NCBI GenBank assembly: GCA_003013855.2
Contig: ML058492.1
Location: 3,627,365-3,691,364, forward strand
Direction: 5' to 3'
Length of the DNA: 64,000 bases
Origin: Liriodendron chinense
Taxonomy: Eukaryota; Streptophyta; Magnoliopsida; Magnoliales; Magnoliaceae
The notes under the pieces: model-generated
Database searches by the model: none
What the model was told of the DNA's origin: nothing
What the model saw: the letters and a program-made list of their open reading frames with translations, nothing else
Position numbers and translations under genes: made by a program
Shown: in pieces, positions 11,912 through 22,651 of the stretch
How positions within the stretch are numbered: position 1 is the stretch's first letter
Layout: every line of letters begins with the position of its first letter

Positions 11912-11995
11912 GTAAGTTTTCTGTAATGAATTGTGCCTTACTGTTCTGTCATGCTTCTTTCTTTCTTCTAACACTTCGTCCTTTCCCTTATCCAG
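11912..11995 (+). other. Intron 1 of the antisense gene (84 bp)
   Basis: Donor GTAAGT and acceptor TTATCCAG with a pyrimidine-rich tract. Removing it joins the frame ending ...HGL to the frame starting LDYAAFDEG with phase kept, and the joined region lies inside the plant mobile domain. Confidence 0.85.
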
Positions 11996-13149
11996 CTTGG
12001 ACTACGCGGCCTTCGACGAGGGTCGTGGTGATAAGGCGCTTTTGGAGAAACGAATGAGGGAGAACTTCCCGCGCCCCAACAAACTCTCCCCCTCCTGTGA
12101 GCTAGCCGGCTTCCTGGCATATTGGCTCAGTTGCGTGGCGCTTCCGAGCTCCAAGCAGGCGGATAATATCAGAGTGTCTTGCTTCGCCGTCGCAGGGGCC
12201 CTGGCGAACGGTCACCGGTACGCGCTGGCTCCGGTGGTCTTATGTTCTATATACCGAGCATTCGGCTATGTCATCAGCAACAGGGAGCGCGCTGCTTATG
12301 GGATGAACTCTGCTTATTGCGGATGGCACTTTTTCTCTGGTTGGCTCGGGGTATACTTCCCCTGGGTCTATGGCGTAAGGCGTGGAGATTACATCAGAGA
12401 GGGGAAGCTCCCGCTACACTTTTTCCAGAAGAAGAGGATGATCAGCCATAACCTAAACACTATCGAGGATAGGATTGCGGGGCTTGATGACGTGTACTTC
12501 TATCACTTCTCTGGTACCCGTAGCGAAGAGCCGGTCATGTGCACGGATGACGATAGTATTGATTATTACGAGCGTTCCTTCCTGATCGCGATTCGTCCTT
12601 CGTCACTGCCGCTCCGAGAAGGGCTGGAGTTCTGGAGGGAGCCTTATTATCCAAATCGTTTTGCCCGCCAATTCGGGTATGATCAAGGAGTGCCGGTGAC
12701 CCTAGAGCCTGTGACGCGCGAGCAGCGGGCGTACGGTGTCGGGCCTATTCACTGGAAGTGGATGTGGCGGCAACTTCTGCTGACCGGAACTGGCTGTTCC
12801 TTTGTGATCCCGGGGACGCAGTGTTTTGCCGGGGCCACCTTTGGGTGGATGACGGTGGTGGGCCCACCAATACGAGCTGGTGCGGAATAGAATGCTCGTT
12901 ACCGAGCCCGTCTTCGTCACCCCCCATAGTTACGCCTACTCCTGCCAACGGGCTTGGCTATGTATCGGAGAATCTTCATCAACCTGCAGTGCCAGGCACG
13001 GAGAGATTGCAAACCTCCTTGAACGTGGTGATCGATCACGAAAAGCCGGAGCACACCCTGGAAGGCTGGATCGCCTATGGGGAGAGGAATGTGGCGGCGG
13101 TGGGGCTAGAGTTTCCGTCTCTCGGCCCTATCGATGAGTTGCCTGCCGG

Positions 13150-13430
13150 GGGCGATGCTCTGAGAGGGGGAGATGACGGTGATGATGGTGATGAAGGCGA
13201 TGATGGTGATGATGGCATGGCTGAGGCAGGGGATGAGGGGGATGATGCTGCCGCGGAAGGCGATGGTGGTGGTAGGGACGGCGATGATGCTATAGGCGGA
13301 GCTGGCAGAGGTGATGATGATGCGGGAGGTAGTGGAGGCGGAGGCTCTGATGGTGATGATGGTGATAATAATGGTAATGACGGTGATGATGGTGGTGATA
13401 AGGGCGATGAGGGTGTATGGGTTGAGCGTG
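13150..13430 (+). repeat. GATGGTGAT-type repeat coding an acidic Asp/Gly tract
   Basis: Degenerate repeats of GATGGTGAT/GGCGATGAT keep an open frame of roughly 90 residues made mostly of Asp and Gly with some Glu and Ala. It is flanked by non-repetitive protein sequence (a basic stretch GGKKIKDLWKLRR follows). This looks like an expanded trinucleotide-type tract inside the antisense gene. Confidence 0.85.
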
Positions 13431-14129
13431 CCGGCCCTCGGGTGAAAACTGCTCCTCGTCTTCCCGTCGTTTGCGGCGGCAAGAAAATAAAGGATTTGTG
13501 GAAACTGCGCAGAACCGAGCGCCTGCGGGAGCAGCTTTTGAAGGAGGCTGGCGACACTCCTATCGTTAACACGGGAGAGGCCAGGGAAGGGGGCGAGCTA
13601 AGCTCTCAAGCCAACCTGAGCGAGGGCTGCCCTACCCAGGGGAGCAATGAGAATGAGCCTGTTTATGATAGGTCCGTCCCTGAAGAGGACGTGGGGGCAA
13701 TCTTCATGGACTTGGATGATGAGGCGCCTGCTGAGTCCGTCCTTCCCCCCAATCCTTCTGTGGTGGACGCTGTAGCTTCAAGCGGGGTTCCGGAAGCGAT
13801 CGTCGCCGTTGTGGAAGGGGTAGTGGTTCCTACTATTGAGTCGAGCGTGCTCGATCCAGGTGTGGGGGCCCCTCATTCTGCTGAACCATTGTTGATTGAA
13901 CCTGCTGTTGAAGCTCCGCCCGTCGCCACGTCGTTGCTAGTCGAGCCTGCCATCGCAATTCCTCCTGTTGCTGGGCCAGCGCCTGATGCCGACATTCCCG
14001 AGGTCGTGGTGATATCCTCCCCGGAATTGCCTGAGCCGTTGACTGAGGGAACAACGGAGCCGGCCCCAGTGTCACCTGTGCCTACCACTTCATCCAACGT
14101 CATTGCTGTTAGCATTCCTGACGTTGCTG

Positions 14130-14216
14130 GTATGTCGTTTGCTTTTACTGTCTTGACTGCTTCCTTTCTGACGATGATGATTTTTCTGTACTAACGTTTT
14201 CCACTTTCTATGCCAG
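14130..14216 (+). other. Intron 2 of the antisense gene (87 bp)
   Basis: Donor GTATGT, acceptor TATGCCAG after a T/C-rich tract. Splicing joins the Val/Pro-rich linker to AAPADASAPVA in phase and leads in the same frame to the coiled-coil part. Confidence 0.75.
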
Positions 14217-14920
14217 TAGCTGCTCCTGCTGATGCCTCAGCGCCTGTGGCGCTGTCGGAATCGTTCGCCTCATCCCTTCGGGGTCTATCGAGGACCAAGT
14301 CAAACCTTCTCAAGGGTCTTCTGTCTGACATCGCCGACTCTTGAAGACGTGAGGAGGAATGGCCTATCTTAGACGAGGCGTTGCAGGCACTAGGGCTTAA
14401 CGCTGCCTGGCTTGGGATTGACTTGTCCTCCGTAATCGGTCAAGTGACTCTATTTAAGGAACGGGTGGCCCGAGAACGCGAGGCGAAAAGCCTCCAAATT
14501 GACCCTTCTACTGAGGAAAAGCGCGGCCACTTGCGGTCCCTTCTCCCGAAACTGGAGTTACACGAGGCAGGGGTGGTCGCGGCGAAGAAAGACTGGCAGA
14601 TTGTTGACGATGGGTGTCGAGAGGCTACCGCTCGTTTGGCAGAGATAGACCATGAGGTGGCTCGACTGCAAGCCGAACGCTCGATCGTCCACCTTAAACT
14701 ATCCAAGCTTAGCGGTCAGAGGACTCGTTTGCAATCTTCCCTTGATCAGCAGGAGGCGGAGCGCGACGTCGTGAAAGCCCAAGTTGCGGAGTTGGAGCAG
14801 TCTCTCAGGGACATTCCCGACCCTGCTCTAGTTCTAGCTGAGGCCGAGGCGGCACGGAAGGCGGTCGAGGAGTCTGCAGCAGACTTATTAGACCAATGTT
14901 TGAAAACTTTAAACAGTTGA

Positions 14921-15366
14921 GCTGTAGTCACCTCCATTTGTACTTAATACTAATTTTAGAACACGTTGTAACAAATATTGTGTCAATATGTATACTACTC
15001 CGATTTTAGATTCATGTTACGCTACTAAGTTATTTATAATAATAATTAAAATTTTGAACTTTGAATGCGAACTGACTGAGTCATTTGGGAAGAGCGTCCC
15101 CCTTTTAGGACCCAAACCTGTGCTTGTACGAACAGGGATGTGATCGAGCCTTTATTAAGGGCTCGCCCCCTTTCTTAATTGCCTTGAAGGGCGGGGTGTT
15201 ATTCCTGACGTATTCTGAGCCTGGGCGACTTCCTGACACCTGTGGAAGAAAAGGTAGATAATTAGTATTTTGCCCCGAACCTCATGCGGTATCATTTCTT
15301 TTGGTATTTTCTACATTACATCATCCCTCTAATGGGGCGTTTACAAAATATGATGATAGACTTCCA
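14921..15366. other. Gap between convergent antisense gene and pol
   Basis: 446 bp with no open frame, where the plus-strand gene and minus-strand integrase end tail to tail. It is AT-rich (14940-15060) and then holds GC-richer sequence with short inverted pieces. Probably 3' untranslated sequence of both transcripts. Confidence 0.6.
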
Positions 15367-16440
15367 TCAAGTATAATATCTTTTCAAGAACCGACCATTC
15401 ACTAGCGTACTGACGCCCTGTCCTTTGCAATCTATTACCCGATAGGCTCCATTAGAGTACACCTCATCGATTATGCACACTGGATCCCATTTTGGATCGA
15501 ATTTACTTTTTAGGCCTTGCATCGGCGCCGGATGTTTCATCATTAGCACCAGGTCGCCTCTCTTGAATGACCTTCCCCGGACTCGTTTATCGTACGAAGC
15601 TGAGATTCGCTTTTGATACATTTCAAGCCTTTGCTGAGCGGCGAGTCTCTTTTCATCCAGGTCGTCGAGCTCGATCATTCTGATTTTATTATTGTATTCG
15701 GTTGTCAAGGAGTGTCGGAGCGCAACCCGTAATGACTCCACCTGCATTTTCATTGGGATCACGGCTTCCGTACTGTACACCAATGAGTAGGGTGTGGCTC
15801 GGGTGGCTGTGCGGTACGTGGTCCTGTATGCCCATAGTGCTTCAGGTAATCGTCTGTCCCAGTCCTTCTTATTTTCTGCCACCGTCTTCTTCAGGATCTT
15901 TACGATAGTCTTGTTGAACGCTTCGGCTAACCCATTCGCAGGAGGGTAGTAGGGTGACGAATAGCAATGCTTGATCTTGAACTTCGCGCATAGCCTATCG
16001 ATAGTGACATTCTTGAAGGGTGTCCTGTTGTCGGTGGTGATTCTTTCAGGGATAGCGTGCCGGTACAATATGGAATGACGGATGAAACTTTCGACGTGTC
16101 TGGCTTTCACGTTTCTTAAGGCAACGGCTTCAGCCCATTTAGAGAAATAATCGGTCGCAGCGAGGATGTACTGGTGCCCCTGAGAGGATGGCGGGTTGAT
16201 CGGCCCTATCACGTCCATGCCCCAGGCGGCGAAAGGCCAAGATATCACTAACTGATGTAACTCTTCTGGTGGTGAGTGTATTATATCTGCATGTATCTGG
16301 CATTGATGACACTTTCTGACGTAGTCTATTGCATCTTTCATCATTGTGGGCCAATAATACCCCATATGTCGGACACGATGATGCAAGTTCCTACCCCCTT
16401 GGGGAGCACCATACTCCCCTTCGTGTGCTTCTTTTAGCAT
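15367..16440 (-). CDS. Integrase region of Tat pol
   Basis: Open 357-codon segment covering the integrase zinc-binding, catalytic and C-terminal parts. The zinc region shows H6 and the C-x2-C pair (RKCHQCQ), but the expected second His in GAHxGG is Pro (GAPQGG, codon 16402-16404). Catalytic core: WGMDVIGP, then TTDNRTPF and the Glu in NGLAEAFNKT. The GWDPVC/RFLKRYY end is the usual gypsy integrase tail. It continues in frame from the segment 16444-16836 across a stop at 16444-16446, so it was part of one polyprotein. The integrase would insert the cDNA into the genome; this copy is defective. Confidence 0.88.
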   Translation of the reverse strand: MLKEAHEGEYGAPQGGRNLHHRVRHMGYYWPTMMKDAIDYVRKCHQCQIHADIIHSPPEELHQLVISWPFAAWGMDVIGPINPPSSQGHQYILAATDYFSKWAEAVALRNVKARHVESFIRHSILYRHAIPERITTDNRTPFKNVTIDRLCAKFKIKHCYSSPYYPPANGLAEAFNKTIVKILKKTVAENKKDWDRRLPEALWAYRTTYRTATRATPYSLVYSTEAVIPMKMQVESLRVALRHSLTTEYNNKIRMIELDDLDEKRLAAQQRLEMYQKRISASYDKRVRGRSFKRGDLVLMMKHPAPMQGLKSKFDPKWDPVCIIDEVYSNGAYRVIDCKGQGVSTLVNGRFLKRYYT

Positions 16441-16443
16441 GGC

Positions 16444-17289
16444 TTATGCCTCATCCTGGTCTAGGCAGCGTAACAACACTCCCTCGTACGAGCGCTTGTA
16501 AAGGGTGTCACTCTGTATTATGAACGAACCGGCACGCCTCCTGACCTGAGTGCGCATCTTGGGTTCTTCCGGTAAAAACCCGTACTTCAAGTAGTCGGCG
16601 AACGGTCTCTTCCAGTTGTTTTCTTCTGTGATTTCGAAGCAACAGATGGGATTCACGCTCGATTCGTCGCTGCGCGGTAGGGTAGTTGGTAAGATCCTCC
16701 TTTCTTCGATTGTTACTTGAAGAGGGTTGCCTCCAGGATTAGCCAGGGCAGCGGCCAGGCTGGCTAACGCGTCGGCCTGTATGTTCTCTTGCCTTGGTAT
16801 ATGTGAAATGCTGCCATTGCGAAATTGGTCGAACAACTATTGCGCTTGGCGGCAGAGGGGCGACAACTTGGGCTTACGAACCTCATATTCCGTTGTTAGC
16901 TGTTTAATGACTAGCCTGGAGTTGCCGTATATCTGTATTGCCTTGATGCGCATCTCGAGGACGAGCTGTAGTCCGATAATAAGGGCTTGGTATTCTGCTT
17001 CGTTGTTGGTACAAACCGGCACGATCGTGAATGCATAGGGCAGTAGATCTCTCTGCGGGCTAATGAATATAATTCCTGCTCCTGCCCCTGTGGACCTAGC
17101 GGCTCCGTCGAAGTACATTTGCCAGGGTCGCGGTTCTTTGATCATCATAACCTGGTCGTCTGGGAGATCGCATTCCATTTCTTCATTGCTTGGAACGGGG
17201 TGCACGGCGAGGAAGTCCGCAATCGCTTGTCCTTCAACGGCTCGAGCCGGGACGTAAGTGATATCGAATTCCGAAAGTAGAAGGGCCAT
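16444..17289 (-). pseudogene. Archaeal-type second RNase H and linker of Tat pol
   Basis: Two in-frame segments (17289-16837 and 16836-16444) separated by a stop at 16837-16839. It contains the archaeal-like RNase H motifs MYFDGAARSTGAGAG, TNNEAEYQAL, YGNSRLVIKQL and ENIQADALASLA. In this fold the third motif is normally GDS; here Asp is Asn (codon 16921-16923, a G-to-A change on the coding strand), which should abolish metal binding. Presence of this extra RNase H after the normal one is diagnostic of Tat/Ogre-type elements. A one-base frameshift near 17290-17305 separates it from the upstream RNase H. Confidence 0.85.
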
Positions 17290-17651
17290 TTTGCTAAGCG
17301 CCCAGACAACATGGGCCGATTCATGAGAAATTTGATCGGATCAGCCTTGGATATCAACGTTATTTGATGTGAGAGGCAGTAATGCCTAAGTTTCTTCACG
17401 GCGAAGATGAGGGCCAGACATATCTTCTCGATCACTGAGTAGTTAAACTCGGCCCCTACTAACGTGCGACTTAAATAATACAATGCGTTCTCCTTGCCTT
17501 CTTCGTTCTTCTGCGCCAGGAGTGCTCCTAGCGAGTTATCACCCGCTGCAATGTATAGAATCAGCGGTTTGCCCTTGATTGGGGCAGCAAGGACTGGCGA
17601 ATTCCCGAGCATTTCTTTTAGTGAATCAAAAGCTTTCTGACAGGTAGCGTC
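17290..17651 (-). pseudogene. First (retroviral-type) RNase H region of Tat pol
   Basis: Reading frame from about 17651 includes the connection and RNase H sequence ILYIAAGDNSLGALLAQ, YYLSRTLVGAEFNYS and the Glu-containing ALIFAVKKLRHY. It follows the reverse transcriptase in the same frame after a stop at 17652-17654 and shifts frame near 17300. In a working element this domain removes the RNA strand after cDNA synthesis. Confidence 0.8.
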
Positions 17652-19191
17652 CTATTCGAACTTGACATTCTTCTTGTTGAGTCGGGAGAACGGCTGACAA
17701 CGACCAGCTAGGTTTGAGATGAATCTCCTCAGGTATGCTACGCGGCCCTGAAAGCTTTTCAGCTGCTTCAAGTTCTTTGGAGGTGGCATTTCTATGATGG
17801 CTTTAATTTTTGCGGGATCGATTTCTATGCCCCTGTGTCTGACCACGAAACCCAAGAATTTGCCGGATGCAACTCCGAACGCGCATTTTAGCGGATTCAT
17901 GCGGAGACTCTTCTTACGCAATCGTTGGAACACTTGCCTTAGGTGCTCCCTGTGCTGCTTGTGATCGGTCGATCTGACGACTAAATCATCTACATAACAT
18001 TCAACGTGTTTATGCATCATGTCCTGGAATATAACGTGCATGGCCCCGCTGGTAGGTTGCCCCTGCATTTTTTAATCCGAAGGGCATTACGCGGTAGCAG
18101 TAGATGCCGAGAGTGGTGCGGAAAGCCGTGGCTTCTTCGTCTTCTGGGGCCATGCGAATTTGATTGTATCCCGAATACCCGTCCATGAAAGACATCACTG
18201 CATACCCCGTTGTGCTGTTAATTAACATCTTAGGAATTGGGAGGGAAAAATCGTCCTTAGGGCAGGCTTCATTCAGGTTTCGAAAATCAACACATATTCG
18301 GATTTGTCTGCTCTTCTTCTTGACTGGCACAATGTTTGAGATCCACCGGGGGTACTTCACCTCCCGAACGAACCCAGCCTGAATTAATCTCTTGACCTCT
18401 TCCTCAATCTTTGGTATGATGTCCGGATGAAACCGTCGTTGCGGTTGTTTTACCGGCTTCTTTTCCTTCATGATACTTAGTTTGTGCATGGCGATTGTCG
18501 GGCTAAGCCCGGGCATTTCTGAATACGTCCAGGCAAATATATCTTTATTCTCCTTTAGCAGTTGCAGGTATCTCTCCTTCTCACCCTCTGGGATGTTTCT
18601 GCTCAAGTATGTATTCCTGGGTTCTTCGGGGGTTCCTAGGTTTATCTCCTCGAGTTCGTCGATCGTTGGCTGTCCACCATCTTCCAGTTGCACAGGTGCG
18701 ATACTTGGCTGGACCACATCGATAGGCTCCTGCGACTGGGTTTCTTCTGCCGGGCCGATGGTCACCATGTTTACACTTGCCCTAGTCCCTAGGCCTTCCC
18801 CATTGCGGTAGACTCGCCTATGTTCTTCAAATGGAGCTAGTAACCTCCTTTCTGTGTCCATGCTTTGGTCGGGGAATCCCATATTCTTCATAATCTTTCG
18901 GCTGGCTCTGCTGTATCTCTTCTCTTCTATTGGTCGAGGCTGGGCGAGTCCCCTTCCTTCTCCTCTTTCTTCTGATGGTGCTGGCCGACTTGGCCCTGAG
19001 TGAAACTTGATGTCTTTTTGGGTGACATCTCTTGACGGCACGATGAACTGGCTTGGAGCTTTTGGAAAGGGTTTGGTTTTTCCTATCTTGGATACCGGTA
19101 CGTTGAAGCTGGACTTGAGCACGCTCATGTCTTGATCTGAGATCAGTTTTAACACAGACTGCCCTGGTTGACGTAAATGTTGCGGTATCAC
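17652..19191 (-). pseudogene. Reverse transcriptase of Tat pol, frameshifted
   Basis: The N-terminal part (19191 to about 18055) holds a Pro/Glu-rich linker, the RT fingers (RRFHPDIIPKIEEEVKRL, PVKKKSRQIRICVDFRNLN) and palm motif SFMDGYSGYNQIRM, then MPFGLKNAGATYQR. After a one-base shift inside a G run near 18045-18052, the frame 18068-17652 continues with the catalytic YVDDLVV motif, LRMNPLKCAFG and FLGFVVRHRGIEIDP. All RT motifs are recognisable, so only the frame is damaged. Confidence 0.88.
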
Positions 19192-19503
19192 ATAAAACTT
19201 CTTCGTGGTTGGCCAAGAGTGACTTTCCAGCGGATGTCGGGATCTCCCCCGGGTGGTGGTTTGAGGCTCGCTTCCCTGCGCGAACTGCTTTGTTCGAGTT
19301 TTTACCCTCTGCCCCTTCTCTGATACCTCGGTCCTTTCGCTGGTCTCACTGCCGTAGGCCGAGCTGTAGTATTTTGCGTCGGCTAAAAATGACTCGGCTA
19401 TCGTGTATGGCTTTGGATCCGCCGTTACCCTGTACTGGACTCCGTCTCTGCTGTATTTAAAACACTAGTGATATGTCGAGGGGATTATGCGATTTTGGTG
19501 GAG

Positions 19504-19881
19504 CTAAGGCCTTCCTAAAAGGAGGTTGTATGTTGTCACTGCATCGATCACCTGACATGTCACTTTTGTGGTCAATCCTTCGATCTCTAACATTACCGTG
19601 ATTGATCCGAGTGTACGCTGACTGTCTTGATTGAAACCTTGAATCATCATAAAACTCGGGCGCAACGCCGATTGCATGTAACCTAGCGTCTGCAATGTTC
19701 TCAAGGGCATGATATTTACAGCCGACCCATCGTCCAGCATACATCTCTTGACCTCGGTATCCCTGATTATTCTTGTGACCATTAGCGGACGGTTGTGGTC
19801 TTTTGATTCTATCGTGCGGTCTTCTTCTGAGAATGTGATGGTCGAAGGGTGATTGACAGGCATAACTTGCGACACCGGCAT
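19504..19881 (-). pseudogene. Aspartic protease region of Tat polyprotein
   Basis: 125-codon segment with the active-site motif CMLDDGSAVNIMPL (Asp at residues 50-51) and the distal hydrophobic LLLGRP, both typical for gypsy proteases of this lineage. It is in frame with the gag C-terminus upstream across one stop (19891-19893), and separated from the RT linker by further stops at 19504 and beyond. 19192-19503 shows linker-like translation in other frames. Confidence 0.8.
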
Positions 19882-19890
19882 ATACCCTTC

Positions 19891-22294
19891 TCAGAATTTA
19901 TCTGAATCTTTCATTTCTTCTTCTATCTCTATCATCGTGACCTCTCTGACCTCATTGTCAAGCAAGGCGTTGATTAACATTTCCCTGTATACTTTTGAGA
20001 GGCATAGGGCATCGTATATGCTCAGGCGGGCGGGGACTTTTCGTAGGTGTGACACAATGTCGTATGCCACTGGCCTAGGGTTTGGCTGACTGGTCGTAGC
20101 TTCGACGACTTTTTCTCTCGACTTTTGCATGCGAGGTCTTTCCTGCGATCTGTCAGGGGTACCATCTTCCGGTATCGGGTTGTCTGGTCTGGGGAGAGTA
20201 CGGTCAGGCATTTGCCTTCCTGACCGTAGGATGACTGCGTCAACTTCCCTCTCCACTACTTGCGGCGTTTCTTCGGATGATGCCTGTTCGGCGAACGACA
20301 CCATTCCGCAGCGGGCCATGATCGTCCTGAGTTGCACCCGCCCCTGCGACTTCACCCCTCTGTTCTTCTTTCGCCTCACGAGCCTCTGTCCGTTCTCAAG
20401 TCTTTTCTTGCTACTGGCTGAGGTCCATGGTTCCTTCGGCTTAGGGAGCGGGGTTGATCGGCCGGTTTCTCCTTCTATCGGGACTGTTGAGATTGCCCCG
20501 ACTGCCTCCTTCACTGTCTCAGGTACCTTCATGCTGATGACCCCTTGATTGATCAATCGCTGTATCCTTCCCTTTAAGGAGAAGCAATCTTCCGTCTGAT
20601 GGCTGATGCACTGGTGATATTTACAGTATTTAGGGTCGTTCGTTCGTCCGACCTCGTGGGGGCGAATCGGCTCTGGTAGGCGTATCAGGCCCTCTTCGAT
20701 TAACTGTTCCATGATCGGAACTAAATCGGCCATGTCGAATGTGTAAGGGCCGTTCGCCTTTTCTCTTTCGGCTATAGATACACGTTTGGGCACATAGGGC
20801 CTTTTACCTTTATCTGGTACATCTGCCATCTTCACCTCTGTCCCATGATTCGTAGTGGGGCGTTTTCGGTCTTTCGGGTCCCTGCTCCTATCGATCTGGT
20901 GGGTCTCCACCACTCTCCCTGTCTCTCTTTTCTGTCTCTCGGGCCGGAAGCTTACTCGAGATGCTGCTTCCTCTACCAAGTGTGCCTTTGTTGCTAATTC
21001 GCGAAAGGAGTTGAAGGTGTTGCCTGACAGGCCATACGAAATCATCGGGTCTAAGGCTCTTAGACACATTTTCATCTGCTCGCCTTCGCTGGGTAATTCT
21101 CGACATCGAGCCGCCGTGATTCCCCATCGGTCGATGAACTTCTCAACTGGCTCACCATTTCTCTGTCTGACCATTGCAAGATCTGTTAACGAGATCTCTC
21201 TCTCTCTGTTGCGAAGAATTTTGAGATGAAGGCATCTTGCATCTGCTCCCATGTTCTCACAGAGCCGGCTGGTAGTGACATGTACCATTGGAAAGCTTTC
21301 CCTGTCAGGGTAGATCCAAATAGCCGCATGCAGTATTGCGGGACTGTAGACCAGTTTCCCAGTGTAGTCAGGAAGTGGGTGATGTGCTCCTCTGGCGACC
21401 CTCTGCCGTCGAATTTTCCGAAGTCCGAGCATCTAAAGTTGGCCGGGAATGGTACCTCCTCTACTTCTGGTGGGTATGGAACCCGATATTTGTAACTACC
21501 TTTCCTCTCTTTCTCCTTTTCCTGTTGCATCATGTGGGCTATCGTTTGGGACAGCTCTTCTCGTGATACGTGAGATGTGGAGAACGGTGCGCGTCCTACT
21601 GGTATGACTCTAGGTTGGATGGGCGGCTCTGGCTCAACCGGACCTTCTGCTGCACCTTGAGATTCCTCCGCCGACTGGCGGGTGGGTGGTGCGTACTTCT
21701 GGCGGCATTTTGTGCTATCAGAGTGGTCAAGGCCTCCTGGATGGCCTTCATTCGCTCGTTTGTCTCACGATTAGCCTCTACCAACCTGTCGATCTGATCT
21801 TGTAACGGAGGTAACTCTTCCGTCTCGTACAGTTCTTCCTCCGCCTTTGCGGCCACCTGTACCATCACTACTTGCGCCAACTGGATTTCTCGGACCGGTC
21901 CTTGTCTTGGTATGAGGATCGTCGTGGACTCGGGCTTTTCTTTTACGAGCCAGGTGGTCATTCGTGGGGTACGAGAGGTTTTGGGCAGCGGCGGGAACTG
22001 CTCGATTGTTATTGCGGGCATTGCGGGCTCTGCTGGCGCAACCCTCCTGTCTGTAAGGGTCTTCTGCCCCTGCTTCGGCCGCCATTGTCTCTTATTTACA
22101 GGGCGGGGTCTTGTGACATCCACCTTCGTATATGCTGCTAAACTGGCTGCTTTCTTCTGCTCTTTCTTTTGTCGGCGCGTTTCAACCAACTGCCATCCTG
22201 AATCAGAGGCGGTTGTCGTGGTCGGGATGAAGCGAGGGAAGCTGAAGCCTCCGGTGGCAAGGAAAGTGCACAAACTGTTCATTGAGCACGCCAT
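19891..22294 (-). pseudogene. Gag region of the Tat element, three pieces
   Basis: Piece 1 (22294-21596) is a proline- and lysine-rich N-terminus with a helical segment (DQIDRLVEANRETNERM). Piece 2 (21533-21186) holds the capsid-like core (FGKFDGRGSPEEHITHFL, FGSTLTGKAFQWYMSLP, FISKFF). Piece 3 (from about 21230 to 19891) continues with LAMVRQRNGEPVEKFIDRW and a Cys/His cluster YCKYHQCISHQTEDC. Pieces 2 and 3 are separated by a frameshift inside a GA/CT dinucleotide run at about 21193-21210, suggesting slippage. In-frame stop at 19891-19893 before protease. Gag would package the element RNA. Confidence 0.85.
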
Positions 22295-22651
22295 TTCCTT
22301 TGTCTGTCCTAGTATCTTGCTAATTCTGTAGTGTCATAAAATCATTAGAACAATTCACAAGTGCGGTCGGGAGTATGAGCCCATCGATCGCAGTGCATAA
22401 GCCGACAGAAATAAGCAAGGCGGAGACAAATACGTGTAGTTGTGGAAATTTGTGGGTTTGAAAACCTTTTAAGCGTCTATTTCCTTGAAGATGAAGGGAA
22501 GAACGTTCCCGTTGAGAGTCGCCAGTTTGACGCCCGAGGGGCGCCGAACATTACGCCTCGCGGTAGCTTTCCTATTTGCAAATTCATGTCTGTGAGTAGT
22601 TGATCCTATAGCGTTTCCATATTCAGATACAACCAGAGATTCTGGGTTCGA
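22295..22651 (-). mobile_element. Tat leader with a second primer-site-like motif
   Basis: Non-coding leader between primer site and gag. At 22501-22524 the minus strand reads TGGCGACTCTCAACGGGAAC..., starting with the same ten bases as the true primer site. The same motif occurs 109 bp after the primer site of the plus-strand Tat remnant (45232). Frame signals are absent. Confidence 0.65.

Larger units (their letters stand above)
10680..14920 (+). pseudogene. Antisense plant-mobile-domain gene of the Tat element (broken)
   Basis: A multi-exon gene running against gag-pol. Reading continues in one frame from ATG 10680 to 11911, broken by in-frame stops at 10914-10916 and 11670-11672. Next comes an 84-bp GT-AG intron (912-995 of the 11-kb line, that is 11912-11995) that restores phase exactly, then the rest of the plant mobile (aminotransferase-like) domain to about 12890. 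A frame change near 12760-12890 leads into an Asp/Gly-rich acidic tract (13150-13430), a Pro/Val/Ala-rich linker and a second intron (14130-14216). The C-terminal part is predicted coiled coil (14345-14920), with a further in-frame stop at 14342-14344. The N-terminus is Pro/Lys-rich and possibly nuclear. The plant mobile domain is known from MULE-like and gypsy elements and from host MAIN-type proteins; its role in retrotransposons is unclear. Confidence 0.75.

Noticed and set aside
13075..13572. Minus-strand Ser/Pro-rich frame of 165 codons
   Set aside because: Mirror of the Asp/Gly repeat of the plus-strand antisense gene; low complexity only.
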